Notes: generated by a model from the sequence alone, not told the origin. Positions 35,735-45,422 are shown, counted from the first letter of the stretch. The stretch is 64,000 nucleotides of DNA from Natronococcus jeotgali DSM 18795 (GCF_000337695.1 NZ_AOIA01000126.1:24182-88181); one strand, 5' to 3'. Made by a program: numbers and translations.

Positions 35735-36814
35735 TTAGATATCGTACGTGCCGTCGACGAGCCGGACCGCTCGGTCGAGCAGCGCCGGGACGCCGGTTTC
35801 CATCTTCGGGTAGAGGGGGTCGTCGCTGTCGCCCGAGAGGTGCCTGGCGAAGAACATCTCGCCGAGGGCGGCCATCTTGTACGTCGCGAGGACAAGGTAG
35901 AACCGCGGCTCGTCGAACGAGAGCCCGGTGTGGCGCTCGTATCGCTCGATCAGCTCTCGCCGGGAGGGGTAGCCGTCTCGAGCCGTGATCGTCGGGTACA
36001 GCCCCGGGATCGGCGGGTCCGAATCGCCCTCGTCATACCAGAACGAGAGCATCCAGCCGAGGTCGGTGAACGGATCGCCAAGCGTCGCCATCTCCCAGTC
36101 GAAGACGGCGAGCGTCTCCGGGTCGCCGTCCGTTCCCGCCTCCGGCCGCGCGAACATCACGTTGTCGAGCTTGAAATCGCCGTGGACGAGGGTTTCGGGG
36201 TGCGTTTCGGGAACGTTCGACTCGAGCCACTCGGTGACGCGATCCAGGGCCTCGAGTTCTCGGTGCTCGGCGGTCGTCTCGAGGGCCCACTCGAACTGGC
36301 CGCGCCACCGCTCGACCTGGCGGTCGGTGAAGCCGCTGGGACGGCCGAACTCCCCGAGGCCGACGGCGTCATAGTCGACGCCGTGGATCGACGCGAGCGT
36401 CGCGACGAGTTCCTCGCCGACGGCTCGGCGCGCGTCCGGCCCGTCGAGCCACGCCGGTTCCTCGGCCCGAATCACGTCGCCCTCGAGCCGGCGCATCACG
36501 TAGAACTCGCTGTCGAGGACGTCGCGGTCCTCGCAGGCCAGAACCGTCTCGGGGACGGGGACGTCGGTGTCCTGCAGCGCCGAGACGACGCGGTGTTCCC
36601 GCAGGACGTCGTGTGCGGTGTCGGCCGTCTCGCCCGGCGGCGGCCGTCGAACGACCAGCTCCTCGTCGTCCCACGCGACGAACAGCGTCTCGTTCGAGTG
36701 GCCCTCGTCCACCCGCTCGACGTCGAGTCGGTTGGCTTCGCCGAGCGCCGCCGCGAGGTACGAGCGCAACGACGCTTCGTCAACCAGTCGATCGAGATAG
36801 TTGTCGTTCGTCAT
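35735..36814 (-). CDS. APH-type phosphotransferase (ACAD10/11-kinase or LvaA-like)
   Basis: 359 residues. This is the aminoglycoside phosphotransferase-like kinase fold. The catalytic loop LVHGDFKLDNVMF and the metal-binding FDWEMATLGDPFTDLGW match the kinase group linked with acyl-CoA dehydrogenases (the N-terminal domain of ACAD10/11, and LvaA) better than antibiotic-resistance kinases. That group phosphorylates the 4-hydroxyl of 4-hydroxyacyl-CoA. It is convergent with the SDR gene and divergent from the acyl-CoA dehydrogenase gene, with a 119-base shared promoter region. Confidence 0.88.
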   Translation of the reverse strand: MTNDNYLDRLVDEASLRSYLAAALGEANRLDVERVDEGHSNETLFVAWDDEELVVRRPPPGETADTAHDVLREHRVVSALQDTDVPVPETVLACEDRDVLDSEFYVMRRLEGDVIRAEEPAWLDGPDARRAVGEELVATLASIHGVDYDAVGLGEFGRPSGFTDRQVERWRGQFEWALETTAEHRELEALDRVTEWLESNVPETHPETLVHGDFKLDNVMFARPEAGTDGDPETLAVFDWEMATLGDPFTDLGWMLSFWYDEGDSDPPIPGLYPTITARDGYPSRRELIERYERHTGLSFDEPRFYLVLATYKMAALGEMFFARHLSGDSDDPLYPKMETGVPALLDRAVRLVDGTYDI

Positions 36815-36933
36815 TCTCTATCACGGTGTCTCCACGTTCGAGAGAGACCGGGTTAAGCACTTCGGCTCCCTCCGTTTCGATTCTGCGACCCGGAGCGGTA
36901 GATATAGGTACTCGTTCCGAAATACGTGAGTAT

Positions 36934-38157
36934 ATGAGGTACGATGACTCAGACCAAGCGACCGAACTCGCGGAGCGCGCACGCGAGCTGATGGACGAGG
37001 TCGTCCTGCCGCTGGAGCGCTCCCGAGCCGGCGGCGTCACCGCCTCGAGCGGGACGGTGGCCGATCTCCGCGAAGCGGCGCGAGAGTACGGCGTCTACGC
37101 GCCCCAGATCGCCGAGGAGTACGGCGGGATGGGCGCGAGCTTTCGGGACGCGCTGCCGGCCTTCGAGGAGGCGGGCCGCAGCCTCCTCGGCCCGGTCGCG
37201 ATGCGGGTCGACGCCCCCGACGAGGGGAACATGCACACCCTGGAGATGTTCGGCACCGAGACCCAGAAGGAGACCTACCTCGAGCCGCTGGTCGAGGGCG
37301 AGATCGCCTCCGGGTTCTCGATGACCGAACCGATTCAGGGGGCGGGCTCCGACCCGAAGATGATCCGGACGACCGCCGAGAGAGACGGCGACGAGTGGGT
37401 GATCGACGGCCACAAGTGGTGGACGACCCAGGGCGTCGAGGCGGACGTCCTCATCGTCCTCGCGCGGACCGACGAGGACGCCCACCCCTACGAGGGCTGC
37501 TCGCTGTTTCTGGTGCCGGCCGACGCCGACGGCGTCGACGTCGTTCGAAACATTCCGCACACGGGCGGGGGGATCCGCGGTGTGTCCCACGCCGAGATCC
37601 GCTACGACGGCGTGCGCGTTCCCGACGAACACCTGCTCGGCGAGCGCAACCAGGGGTTCGTCCACGCCCAGGAACGGCTCGGCCCCGCGCGGCTGACCCA
37701 CTGCATGCGCTACTCCGGGATGGCCGGACGCGCACTCGAGATCGCGAAGGCGTACACGAGCGAGCGCGAGGGGTTCGGGTCGACCCTCTCCGAGAAGGGG
37801 TCGATTCGCCACCGCGTCGCCGACGCCGAGACGCGGCTCCACATGGCCCGAACCGCGATCCGGGACGCGGCCGACCGGATCGCCGCCGGCGGGGAAGCGC
37901 GCGTCCCCGTCTCGATGTGCAAGGTCTTCACCGCCAACGTGGCCCAGGAGACGATCGACCTCGCCGTCCAGTGCTGTGGCGCCAACGGGATCGGCAAGGA
38001 CCTGCCGCTTTCGGATTTCTACGAGTCCGTCCGGCAGTTCCGCCTGGTCGACGGCGCCGACGAGGTCCACCGACGCGTCATCGCGCGCGCCGCCTTCGAG
38101 GACGTCGACGAGGCGGAGCTGGAACCGATCACGCGGTTCGGCCAGCCGAGTCGATAG
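36934..38157 (+). CDS. acyl-CoA dehydrogenase (ACAD10/11 or LvaC type)
   Basis: 407 residues from the ATG at 36934. FAD-binding segments GFSMTEPIQGAGSDPKMI and INGHKWW-like IDGHKWWTTQG are clear. Near the C-terminus, where many ACADs have the catalytic Glu (YEG), this protein reads LVDGADEVH, the pattern seen in the ACAD10/11 group. It is adjacent to and divergent from the APH-type kinase gene. Together they look like a split version of the kinase-ACAD fusion that converts 4-hydroxyacyl-CoA, through a 4-phospho intermediate, to a form ready for beta-oxidation. Ordinary acyl-CoA oxidation is the alternative. Confidence 0.88.
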   Translation: MRYDDSDQATELAERARELMDEVVLPLERSRAGGVTASSGTVADLREAAREYGVYAPQIAEEYGGMGASFRDALPAFEEAGRSLLGPVAMRVDAPDEGNMHTLEMFGTETQKETYLEPLVEGEIASGFSMTEPIQGAGSDPKMIRTTAERDGDEWVIDGHKWWTTQGVEADVLIVLARTDEDAHPYEGCSLFLVPADADGVDVVRNIPHTGGGIRGVSHAEIRYDGVRVPDEHLLGERNQGFVHAQERLGPARLTHCMRYSGMAGRALEIAKAYTSEREGFGSTLSEKGSIRHRVADAETRLHMARTAIRDAADRIAAGGEARVPVSMCKVFTANVAQETIDLAVQCCGANGIGKDLPLSDFYESVRQFRLVDGADEVHRRVIARAAFEDVDEAELEPITRFGQPSR

Positions 38158-38284
38158 CGAGGGCGGCTTCGGGCCCATCCCCGTCGCGATCGACGGCTAG
38201 CTACTGGCCGTCCGGAACCGTCGTGTGCCCGGGGGTCCGTGTACCGATCGGAAGACTGACGGCGTATTCCACCGAGACGAACGT

Positions 38285-38806
38285 ATGGGCGAGAAGAAGA
38301 CCCAACCGGAGTGGAACTTCAAAGAGCGGGACACGTACATCCTCAGCGAGCTCGCCAACGACCCAACGTTGTCGGCACAGGAGATCCGCGACCGACTCGA
38401 GTCCAAACACGACATCGAGACCTCGCGCGTCACGATCAGCGAGTCGATCCGGAAGATGCGCGAGGCGGGCGTGTTCCGCGAGGCGGTGATCCCGAACGAG
38501 GAGTTCCTGTTTTTCAGCCTGTTCGAGTACCAGTTCTTCCCGCCGAACTTCGACGCGGAGTGGCGGGACGCCCTCGAGTTCATCCAGGAAGACGAGCACA
38601 CGCTCCTGTTTTTCCTGGCCGACGGGCAGTACCAGTGGAAGTCGGTGATGGTCTTTCGGGACCGAGAACAGGAGTCGAAGTGGATACACGACTTCTACAA
38701 GAACCACGGCGACCTGCTGCTCGACCTCCGAAACACCGTCGTCACGAACGTGCTGAAGTTCAACGCCGATCCGCGCATCTTCGAGTCCCTCCTCGGGGAG
38801 GAGTGA
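38285..38806 (+). CDS. winged-helix (Lrp/AsnC-like) transcriptional regulator
   Basis: 173 residues from the ATG at 38285. The N-terminal helix-turn-helix (DRLESKHDIETSRVTISESI, with DPTLSAQEIR before it) is followed by a C-terminal domain of about 100 residues with no recognised ligand motif. Related regulators are often found beside fatty-acid and acyl-CoA genes in haloarchaea. Its position after the acyl-CoA dehydrogenase suggests it controls this catabolic locus. Confidence 0.75.
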   Translation: MGEKKTQPEWNFKERDTYILSELANDPTLSAQEIRDRLESKHDIETSRVTISESIRKMREAGVFREAVIPNEEFLFFSLFEYQFFPPNFDAEWRDALEFIQEDEHTLLFFLADGQYQWKSVMVFRDREQESKWIHDFYKNHGDLLLDLRNTVVTNVLKFNADPRIFESLLGEE

Positions 38807-39646
38807 GGGCGGCGCGTATGACGGGGATCGTTTCGATGGACCGAGACGGACCTGCTTGCAACCAGTTCTAATTACGCCGATTTTCCTTACTGCTCGTTTG
38901 GATACGGTCGTATAGATTACGACCCGTAACTTTATGTCGGTCGGGAACGCAATTCCGATAGGGACCGGCTGGTGTACAACCGTACTTCTGTAAATATCCG
39001 GGACTCGGTTCTGCGAGACGGCGTCTCGAGACCGGACGTCTCCTCTCGGCTGCGCTCACGAGATCGCGGCGGTCGGCGAGGCGATTCATACTCGAGTTCT
39101 TAGTAGAAGGAGATATTACCGTTTCTCTGATAGGTACTCGAACACTGCGTCTGGTTGTGTCTGTATCCTCGATCATCATCTTTTACTTCGGCTATCCCTG
39201 TATATGTGGGTATAATAGCCATAAATACCTCCAATACCAACCTATACTCGGGATATTCAGTACGGATTTTCGCTACTGGACCTGTAATCTGGGATACCGC
39301 CACTATACCACCTCATTCAGCAAATTTACCCAATTATATTCCAGCAACGAATCCCCAACTCCATTATTCGAACCGATACTCGCTATAATTGCCAGACTAG
39401 TTAGCAGTATCTATAATAGTAACGTCTCTCGAGACCGCGTCGAATCGCGAGCGCGTCGAAGCGACGGCGACGCGTCGCTCGAGACGATCGAACGTTCGGC
39501 GCTTCCGTCGGGATCGATCGCCCGTCCGATTGCCCGCTCGAGCGTTCGGTCCGTCCGAGCGGCGAGAAGCGTACGCGAGAGGACGGTCGGGTCGAGCCGA
39601 GCGACTCCGTCCGCCAGCGGAGGGTTACAGAAATTCGAGGAGAACG
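38807..39646. other. intergenic region, AT-rich in part
   Basis: About 840 bases with no convincing gene. Bases ~39090-39420 are clearly more AT-rich than the flanks and hold short frames on both strands, none with a recognised domain. The region ends in an IS200/IS605-like hairpin, so it may be the graveyard of an insertion. Confidence 0.45.
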
Positions 39647-39666
39647 CCCACGACATTAGTCGTGGG
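39647..39666 (+). mobile_element. IS200/IS605 (TnpB-type) right-end hairpin, solo remnant
   Basis: CCCACGAC-ATTA-GTCGTGGG forms an 8-base-pair stem with a 4-base loop, followed by gagaagtcac. This is the arrangement found at the 3' end of haloarchaeal IS605/IS1341-type elements, just after tnpB. No tnpA or tnpB sequence was recognised next to it, so it appears to be a solo end. Confidence 0.55.
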
Positions 39667-39728
39667 AGAAGTCACGGGCCGCGAACCGGGAACGGCCACG
39701 AACGGTCCGTCGCTCGAGGCAGCGGGTC

Positions 39729-40178
39729 TCAGCGATGGGAATCCTCGGGTGCGTCCGTCGCCGACTCGTCTGCGACGTCGTCGCCGAGCGGGGTCGTACA
39801 CCAGTGACAGAACTCGAGGTCGTCGTCGAGTTCCTTCCCGCAGTGCGGACAGGAGGTGGTGGCGTCCCCGTCGGCGGACTGTGCGGCCGACCGACGGTCC
39901 GGAGTCGGCGTTCGGGCGATTCGGTACGCGTCGAGGACGCTGAGCCCGATGACGGCGTACATCGGCGCGACCGCGAGCACCGTCTCGAGGGTCACGGTTC
40001 CGTCGATGAGCGTCTGAAAGGCCCCTTGATCGACGAAGAGGGTCGTGACGACGAGCGACGCGAGGAGCCAGCCGACGGCGCGGCGCAATCGTCGGAGGTA
40101 GAGGTGGCCCAGTCCGGTGACGAGCGCTGCGAGTAGCGCCGCGAGCCACGGTCGCTTCCGGGAGGTCGTCTGGGACAT
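39729..40178 (-). CDS. membrane protein with C-terminal zinc ribbon
   Basis: 149 residues. Two or three hydrophobic segments (LAALLAALVTGLGHLYLRR, VGWLLASLVVTTLFV, TVLAVAPMYAVIGLSVL) precede a zinc-ribbon CPHCGKELDDDLEFCHWC near the C-terminus. Many haloarchaea encode such proteins; their role is unknown. It is convergent with the regulator region and upstream of the M14 peptidase region. Confidence 0.85.
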   Translation of the reverse strand: MSQTTSRKRPWLAALLAALVTGLGHLYLRRLRRAVGWLLASLVVTTLFVDQGAFQTLIDGTVTLETVLAVAPMYAVIGLSVLDAYRIARTPTPDRRSAAQSADGDATTSCPHCGKELDDDLEFCHWCTTPLGDDVADESATDAPEDSHR

Positions 40179-40393
40179 ATCCTGACTAGACGGTCAGTAA
40201 GGATAAGTCCTCCCCCTTGAATCGATACTGTGACGGCGTCGACGTCCGATCCAGCGCTTCCCTCCAGGGACGGTTCCCCGTTTCGAGCGCGAAGCGTCAG
40301 AAACGGTGAACAGCGGGAGTCCGCGCGCACGGCCGTTGCCGGGCGACGATCGCTCGCTCTCGAGGCGGAATCGGTCGGGGACGGAGGTCGCCG

Positions 40394-43279
40394 CTAGCGC
40401 AGCTCGCCCCAGGTGCCGACGAGTTCGCCGTCGACGAAGCGCCGTTGCTCGAAGCCCAGGGCGTTGCACATCATCGTGTGGCCCATGAACGACAGGGCGT
40501 GGTCGGCCATGCCGAACGGGTGGAGGTACTCCTGGAACGCCGGCGGCAGCGCCGACCCGATCAGGTTGATCTCGGCGTCGCCCGCCGACAGCGAGCCGGC
40601 GGCGACGCCCGCCGCGTCGGCGCCGTCCATCCGGCCCGCGACCTCGCCGCCCGCGGCCTCGAAGGCGTCATCGTCGATCACCGTGATCGGCTGGTCGGAC
40701 TCGTTCGCCGAGTAGCCGATCTGCGGGCTCTTCCAGATCTCCCGCTGGATCTCCCGGAGGTCGGTCAGCAGGTGGTGATCGAAGTTCCGGTCCTCGAGGT
40801 TGGCGATCGTGATCGTCGTCGACGCGATGTCCGCGGCGCTCAAGTCGGCGGCGTCGCCGACCTCGAGGACGTCGAGCAGGTAGAGCCCGGTGTCGGTCAA
40901 CACGAGGTCGCCCCCGGCCTCGACGAACGCCTCGATCGCGGCGACGTAGTCGGGGTCGTCGATCCCGTCGTCGTGGGCGATCACGAGCTCGTCGTAGTGG
41001 CGCTTGCCGGAGTTGCCCTTGAGCAGGCGCCCGACGCCGACGTGGTGGACGCTGATGCCCTCGATCGAGCCGTCCTCGAGGAACGGGTCGAGGTCCTCGA
41101 AGAACGCCAGGGGGTTGACCTCGTAGTCCTGCTGGCTGTAGCCGAGGACGACCTCGGGGTCGGGATGTTCCTCGTCGCTGTCGACGACGACGATCTCGAC
41201 GGCGAGTTCCCCGTCGCCGTCGTACTGGAGGGTCCACTCGCCCGCGTCGGGAGTGCTGAAGAAGAGACTCGAGGGGTCGGTCATACAGCAGTCGTCGGCG
41301 TCGTGCTCCGAGAGGTCGATCTCCCGGACGGGCTCCCCGTCGGGGTCGCAGAGGCGGACGACGCCGTCCTCGCCGCCGCCGAGGAAACACACCGACACCG
41401 TCTGGGTGTTCTCGGTGACGTCGACGGGCGTCGGTTCGGCGCCGAGGCGATCGGCGCGACACCGAACCTCGGTCCCGCCGTCGCCGGACGCGGCACCGTG
41501 GGATCCGTTTTCGCTCTCGCCCTTCCCCTTGCCCTTTCCCTTCCCGGGGCTACCGTCGTCGGGCGTGTGCGAGAGGTCGGCCGAGGAGCGGGTGAGCGTC
41601 TCGGAGCGGACGTAGGCGACGTCGCTGTCGTCGGTGGCGACGGTCGCGTCGGTATCCGCGGCGCACAGCTCGGCGAACTCGCGCATCGAGAGGAAGTACG
41701 CCGTCTCGAGGTGGCGCTCGACGTAGGGCCGCCAGTTCTGGAAATCGCGCAGTCCGAGTTCGGGCGCGACCGTGACGGCGCCGAGCCCGCCCCGTTCCTC
41801 CTCGATGCCGGCCCAGCCGAGCAGCCCGCCCGTGATGTTGTACTCCAGCGAGTCGTAGATCGAGCCGTAGTTCTGCAGCGTCTCGGGGACGTACTCCTCG
41901 TGGTCGGCCGTGTCCCGGCCGGCCCGGATCGTGTCCTCGGCGATCGCCTCGGGCCCGCCCCAGCGGTCGGTCATGGCGTCGTTGATCCGGCGGTTGACCT
42001 CGTCCAAGTTGTGCGTGCCGTCGTGTTCGTAGGTGGCGTTGGACTCGAGGTTGAGCACCATCGAGTCGGCCCACCCCATCATGTGGTAATCGCAGAGGTA
42101 CTCGACGTTGTCGTAGCCCCGGAGGTGCTCGACGGCCGCGAGCGCGTCGGGGACCATGTCCTCGTAGCCGACGTCGTAGCCGGGGCGGATCCCGGGGTCG
42201 TCGGCGGGTTCGGCGGGCCAGAACGCCGGGTCGACCCACCCAATCGTCGGATACTGGCGGTTCGTGTCCAGCCCCGTCGAGTTCCCCCGCTCGTGGTTGA
42301 TCGTCGGGTCGTCCGCGCTCCCGCCGACGTGGGGCTCGCGGACGAGCCAGCCGTCGGGGTTGATGTAGACGTAGACGATCGCGATGTCGTCGAGCAGCGG
42401 GTTGAACGCCTCGGACTCGCCCTTCGCCGCGTTCTCGAGAATACGGCTGGCGGCCTCCCGTCCGGCCTGCTCGTTGCCGTGGATCGCGACGGTGAACACG
42501 GCCTTGTCCTTCTCGGCGAAGGCCTCCCGATCCTGCACGTCGTTGGTGAGTTCCGCGACGTAGATCTCGCCGAGATCGGGATCCTCTCCCGTGACGTGGT
42601 TCTCGTGTCCGGGACCGTACCCGATCCGCTCGAGGTTGACCATGTCGGGGTGTTCGGCCTCGAGGTGTTCGAGGGCCCACCCGACCTCGCCGTGGGAGAC
42701 GAAATCGCGGGCGCTCTCGACGGACGGGAAGACGTCGTACTCCTCGACGTACTCCGGATAGACCTCGTAGTCGCCGTAGGGATCGTCCAGCTTCCAGAAC
42801 GGGTTCGCCCCCGGCGAGAAGTCGACGTGCTCGATCCCGCCGTCTTCGAGGGCGGCCTCGAGCTCCGCGGCGGTGAGCCTGGCGTGGGCCGCCGGGGTCG
42901 GCGCCTCCCGGTAGACGACCTTCGGGGCGCGGTCGTCCTCGTCGATCTCCCAGTCGGGCTCGCCGAACTCGTCGTAGAACGCCCCGAGGGCGTCGCCGTC
43001 GGCGAACTCGAGGACGAGCGTCGCCTCGTAGTCCTCGTCGGTCGCGTTGACCGCGAACTCGGCGACGTCGGTGAGCGCGTCGTCGGTGACGTCGGCCGAG
43101 ACGGTCGTCGGCAGGGCGAGCGCGGCCCCGGTCGCGGCCGCGACGCTCAGAAACGTCCGTCGGTCGATTCCGCCGCCGTCGAACGCGTCGGCCTCGAGGT
43201 CGGCCGCCTCCTCGGCCGTGTACTCGGTTCGGTCGTCCGTTGGTTCCGCTTCGTCGTGGTGTTGATCGTGCGTCGACAT
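40394..43279 (-). CDS. exported M14-family zinc carboxypeptidase
   Basis: 961 residues. A Tat signal lies at residues ~39-57 (DRRTFLSVAAATGAALAL), after an unusually long acidic N-terminus. The M14 zinc ligands are His267 and Glu270 (AIHGNEQAGREAA) and His399 (CDYHMMGW), with the substrate-binding Asn-Arg pair at 340-341 (DTNRQYP). A Glu in VTVAPELGLRDF near 502 may be the catalytic base. A (GK)n linker near residue 585 separates the peptidase from a C-terminal region of ~370 residues with a possible beta domain and a GATase-like region. It should degrade peptides outside the cell. Confidence 0.88.
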   Translation of the reverse strand: MSTHDQHHDEAEPTDDRTEYTAEEAADLEADAFDGGGIDRRTFLSVAAATGAALALPTTVSADVTDDALTDVAEFAVNATDEDYEATLVLEFADGDALGAFYDEFGEPDWEIDEDDRAPKVVYREAPTPAAHARLTAAELEAALEDGGIEHVDFSPGANPFWKLDDPYGDYEVYPEYVEEYDVFPSVESARDFVSHGEVGWALEHLEAEHPDMVNLERIGYGPGHENHVTGEDPDLGEIYVAELTNDVQDREAFAEKDKAVFTVAIHGNEQAGREAASRILENAAKGESEAFNPLLDDIAIVYVYINPDGWLVREPHVGGSADDPTINHERGNSTGLDTNRQYPTIGWVDPAFWPAEPADDPGIRPGYDVGYEDMVPDALAAVEHLRGYDNVEYLCDYHMMGWADSMVLNLESNATYEHDGTHNLDEVNRRINDAMTDRWGGPEAIAEDTIRAGRDTADHEEYVPETLQNYGSIYDSLEYNITGGLLGWAGIEEERGGLGAVTVAPELGLRDFQNWRPYVERHLETAYFLSMREFAELCAADTDATVATDDSDVAYVRSETLTRSSADLSHTPDDGSPGKGKGKGKGESENGSHGAASGDGGTEVRCRADRLGAEPTPVDVTENTQTVSVCFLGGGEDGVVRLCDPDGEPVREIDLSEHDADDCCMTDPSSLFFSTPDAGEWTLQYDGDGELAVEIVVVDSDEEHPDPEVVLGYSQQDYEVNPLAFFEDLDPFLEDGSIEGISVHHVGVGRLLKGNSGKRHYDELVIAHDDGIDDPDYVAAIEAFVEAGGDLVLTDTGLYLLDVLEVGDAADLSAADIASTTITIANLEDRNFDHHLLTDLREIQREIWKSPQIGYSANESDQPITVIDDDAFEAAGGEVAGRMDGADAAGVAAGSLSAGDAEINLIGSALPPAFQEYLHPFGMADHALSFMGHTMMCNALGFEQRRFVDGELVGTWGELR

Positions 43280-43885
43280 ATATTGATCTATTTCTGGATC
43301 GTATCCGATTCAGCACGACCACGGATCGGATCAAAAGACCGTTCGTACCCCCAGTCACTCACTGGTACGTGAAGTTTTATCGTACCGTACTTCCTTGGCG
43401 GACCTCCGGGCTCGGCGTTCGAACCGAGGCCGATGGTCTCGTCGCTCCTCGCCGGTTTCGTCTCCGGCAGCGACGGGACTCCGGAACGGGGACGGGAATT
43501 CCGGTACCGGAGTCGGTTACTGACCGCCTGTGCTCGTCGCCAGCCGGGCTCGGCCACCGCGGCGGTCGTCGACGGCGCGTCGTCGGGACCGCCTCGAGCG
43601 CTACGGTTCGGTTCGTTCCCTGCCCGGAGGGGACCGCGAGAAGGGGGTGCCAAACCGACGGTTTCTCTCCCGGGAGAGAGTTTCCGCGTGCATTACTAAT
43701 CCCCATCCCGCCAACTATTTACCAGCTAGCTCGTAAGGTCTATCAGACTTGACTACCAGCGGCGCGGTACATTCGGTGTGATAGATGATGAACGATCTGC
43801 CAGTATCACCTCCACCCACCATGACAGCCACACGAACGCGTCCCGATCGAATCGCCTCGACGACCCGACCCTCGAGGGGGAGCAC
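43280..43885. other. intergenic region, no recognised gene
   Basis: About 600 bases between divergent genes. An in-frame extension of the next gene (from 43778) looks non-coding and was not used. No RNA, repeat or mobile-element feature was recognised. Confidence 0.4.
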
Positions 43886-45196
43886 ATGACCGAACACCAG
43901 TACGGAACGACGACCCAGAAATCCGCCAGCGTCTGCGTCGTCGGGCTGGGGTACGTTGGCCTGCCGCTGGCCGCGGCTTTCGACGCGGCGGGCAACGCCG
44001 TGACGGGGTTCGACGTCGACCCCGACAAGGTCGAGACCCTCGAGTCGGGGGTCGATCCCACGGGCGACGTCGGCGACGAGGCTATCACCGACGGCGAGAT
44101 CGAGTACACCACCGACAGCGCGGCGATCGCCGACGCGGAGTTCGTCATCGTCGCCGTGCCGACCCCCGTCGACGACAACGAGAAGCCGAACCTCGGGATC
44201 GTCGAGAGCGCGGCCCGGAGCGTCGGCGAACAGCTGACCGAGGGAACCACCGTCGTCCTCGAGTCGACCGTCTATCCGGGCGCGACCCGGGAAGTCGTCG
44301 TCCCCGCCCTCGAGGAGGCCTCCGGCCTGCGTGCGGGCGAGGACTTCGGCGTCGGCTACTCGCCCGAGCGGATGGTTCCGGGCGACAGCGAGCACGGGCT
44401 GGCCAACGTCGTCAAGATCGTCAGCGCGCTCACCGACGAGACCCGCGACGACCTCGTGGAGCTGTACGGCACCGTCGTCGACGCGGGGCTGCACGAGGCG
44501 CCCTCGATCGAGACCGCCGAGGCGGCCAAGTGCGTCGAGAACACCCAGCGCGACGTCAACATCGCGCTGATGAACGAGCTCGCGATGGTCTGTGATGAGC
44601 TCGGGCTGGACACGGAGGCGGTGCTCGAGGCCGCGGGCACGAAGTGGAACTTCCACGACTACCGCCCCGGGCTGGTCGGCGGGCACTGCATCCCCGTCGA
44701 TCCGTTCTACCTGCTCTACCAGAGTGAGCGCCACGGGTTCGACCCCGAGCTCATCCGGACGAGCCGCGAGGTCAACGAGTCGGTGTCCGACCACCTCGCG
44801 GAGATGACCGTGCGGGCGCTGAACGACAGCGAGAAGGTGCTCAAGAACAGCCGTGTGCTCGTCGCGGGGCTGACCTACAAGCCCGACGTCGACGACATCC
44901 GCACCTCGAAGATCGGCCAGGTGATCGAGGAACTCGAGAGCTACGGGATCGAGGTCGTCGGCTACGACCCCCACGCCGACGACGACGCGATGCGCGAGGA
45001 GTTCGACATCGAGATCCAGCCCGCGCTGTCGGTCGCCGACTTCGACGGACTCGTGGTCGGCACGCCCCACAGCGAGTTCCGCGACCTGTCGCTGGGCTCG
45101 CTCGCCAACGACATGGCCGACGACCCCGTGCTCGTCGACGTCGACGGCGCGTTCGACGAGGAGTCGGCCGCGGCGTTTACCTACCGGACGCTCTGA
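43886..45196 (+). CDS. nucleotide-sugar dehydrogenase (WbpO/TviB or WecC type)
   Basis: 436 residues from the ATG at 43886, preceded by a GGGGGAG ribosome-binding site. The Rossmann motif is VVGLGYVGLPLA and the catalytic cysteine lies in GLVGGHCIPVDP (Cys268). It oxidises the C6 hydroxyl of a UDP-N-acetylhexosamine to the uronic acid with two NAD+. Sequence features do not separate UDP-GalNAc, UDP-GlcNAc and UDP-ManNAc specificity. It is 5 kb from the glycan island proper and may supply a uronic acid for surface glycans. Confidence 0.92.
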   Translation: MTEHQYGTTTQKSASVCVVGLGYVGLPLAAAFDAAGNAVTGFDVDPDKVETLESGVDPTGDVGDEAITDGEIEYTTDSAAIADAEFVIVAVPTPVDDNEKPNLGIVESAARSVGEQLTEGTTVVLESTVYPGATREVVVPALEEASGLRAGEDFGVGYSPERMVPGDSEHGLANVVKIVSALTDETRDDLVELYGTVVDAGLHEAPSIETAEAAKCVENTQRDVNIALMNELAMVCDELGLDTEAVLEAAGTKWNFHDYRPGLVGGHCIPVDPFYLLYQSERHGFDPELIRTSREVNESVSDHLAEMTVRALNDSEKVLKNSRVLVAGLTYKPDVDDIRTSKIGQVIEELESYGIEVVGYDPHADDDAMREEFDIEIQPALSVADFDGLVVGTPHSEFRDLSLGSLANDMADDPVLVDVDGAFDEESAAAFTYRTL

Positions 45197-45422
45197 TCCG
45201 GGACGACTCGCTCGTTCTCGTCCGAATTGCCAGTGGTTCCTCGGACGTTCGTCGCCACTGTTAGCGTTCGCTCCCGCCGCAACCGCGGTATCCGGTCGTC
45301 GCTCGAGGTGATGCGAGCGATCGACGCGATCCTGCGCGGTCGAGGGGGAGTCGTCGAGGTTCAAAAACGGATACTTACAGGTACCATTATGTGTCGGAGC
45401 GAGAATCAGTGGAGCACCTACG

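Noticed and set aside
35735..36814. Antibiotic-resistance phosphotransferase
   Set aside because: The fold is the same, but the motif set and the adjacent acyl-CoA dehydrogenase point to the ACAD10/11-linked kinase group.
39100..39303. Small minus-strand frame beginning MAVSQITGPVAK, considered as a type IV pilin
   Set aside because: It lacks the class III signal peptide and the hydrophobic helix expected after it. The region is AT-rich and full of short frames.
40445..43372. Plus-strand frame of 975 codons opposite the M14 peptidase
   Set aside because: The minus strand has the zinc ligands and Tat signal. The plus frame is Val/Arg/Asp-rich without motifs.
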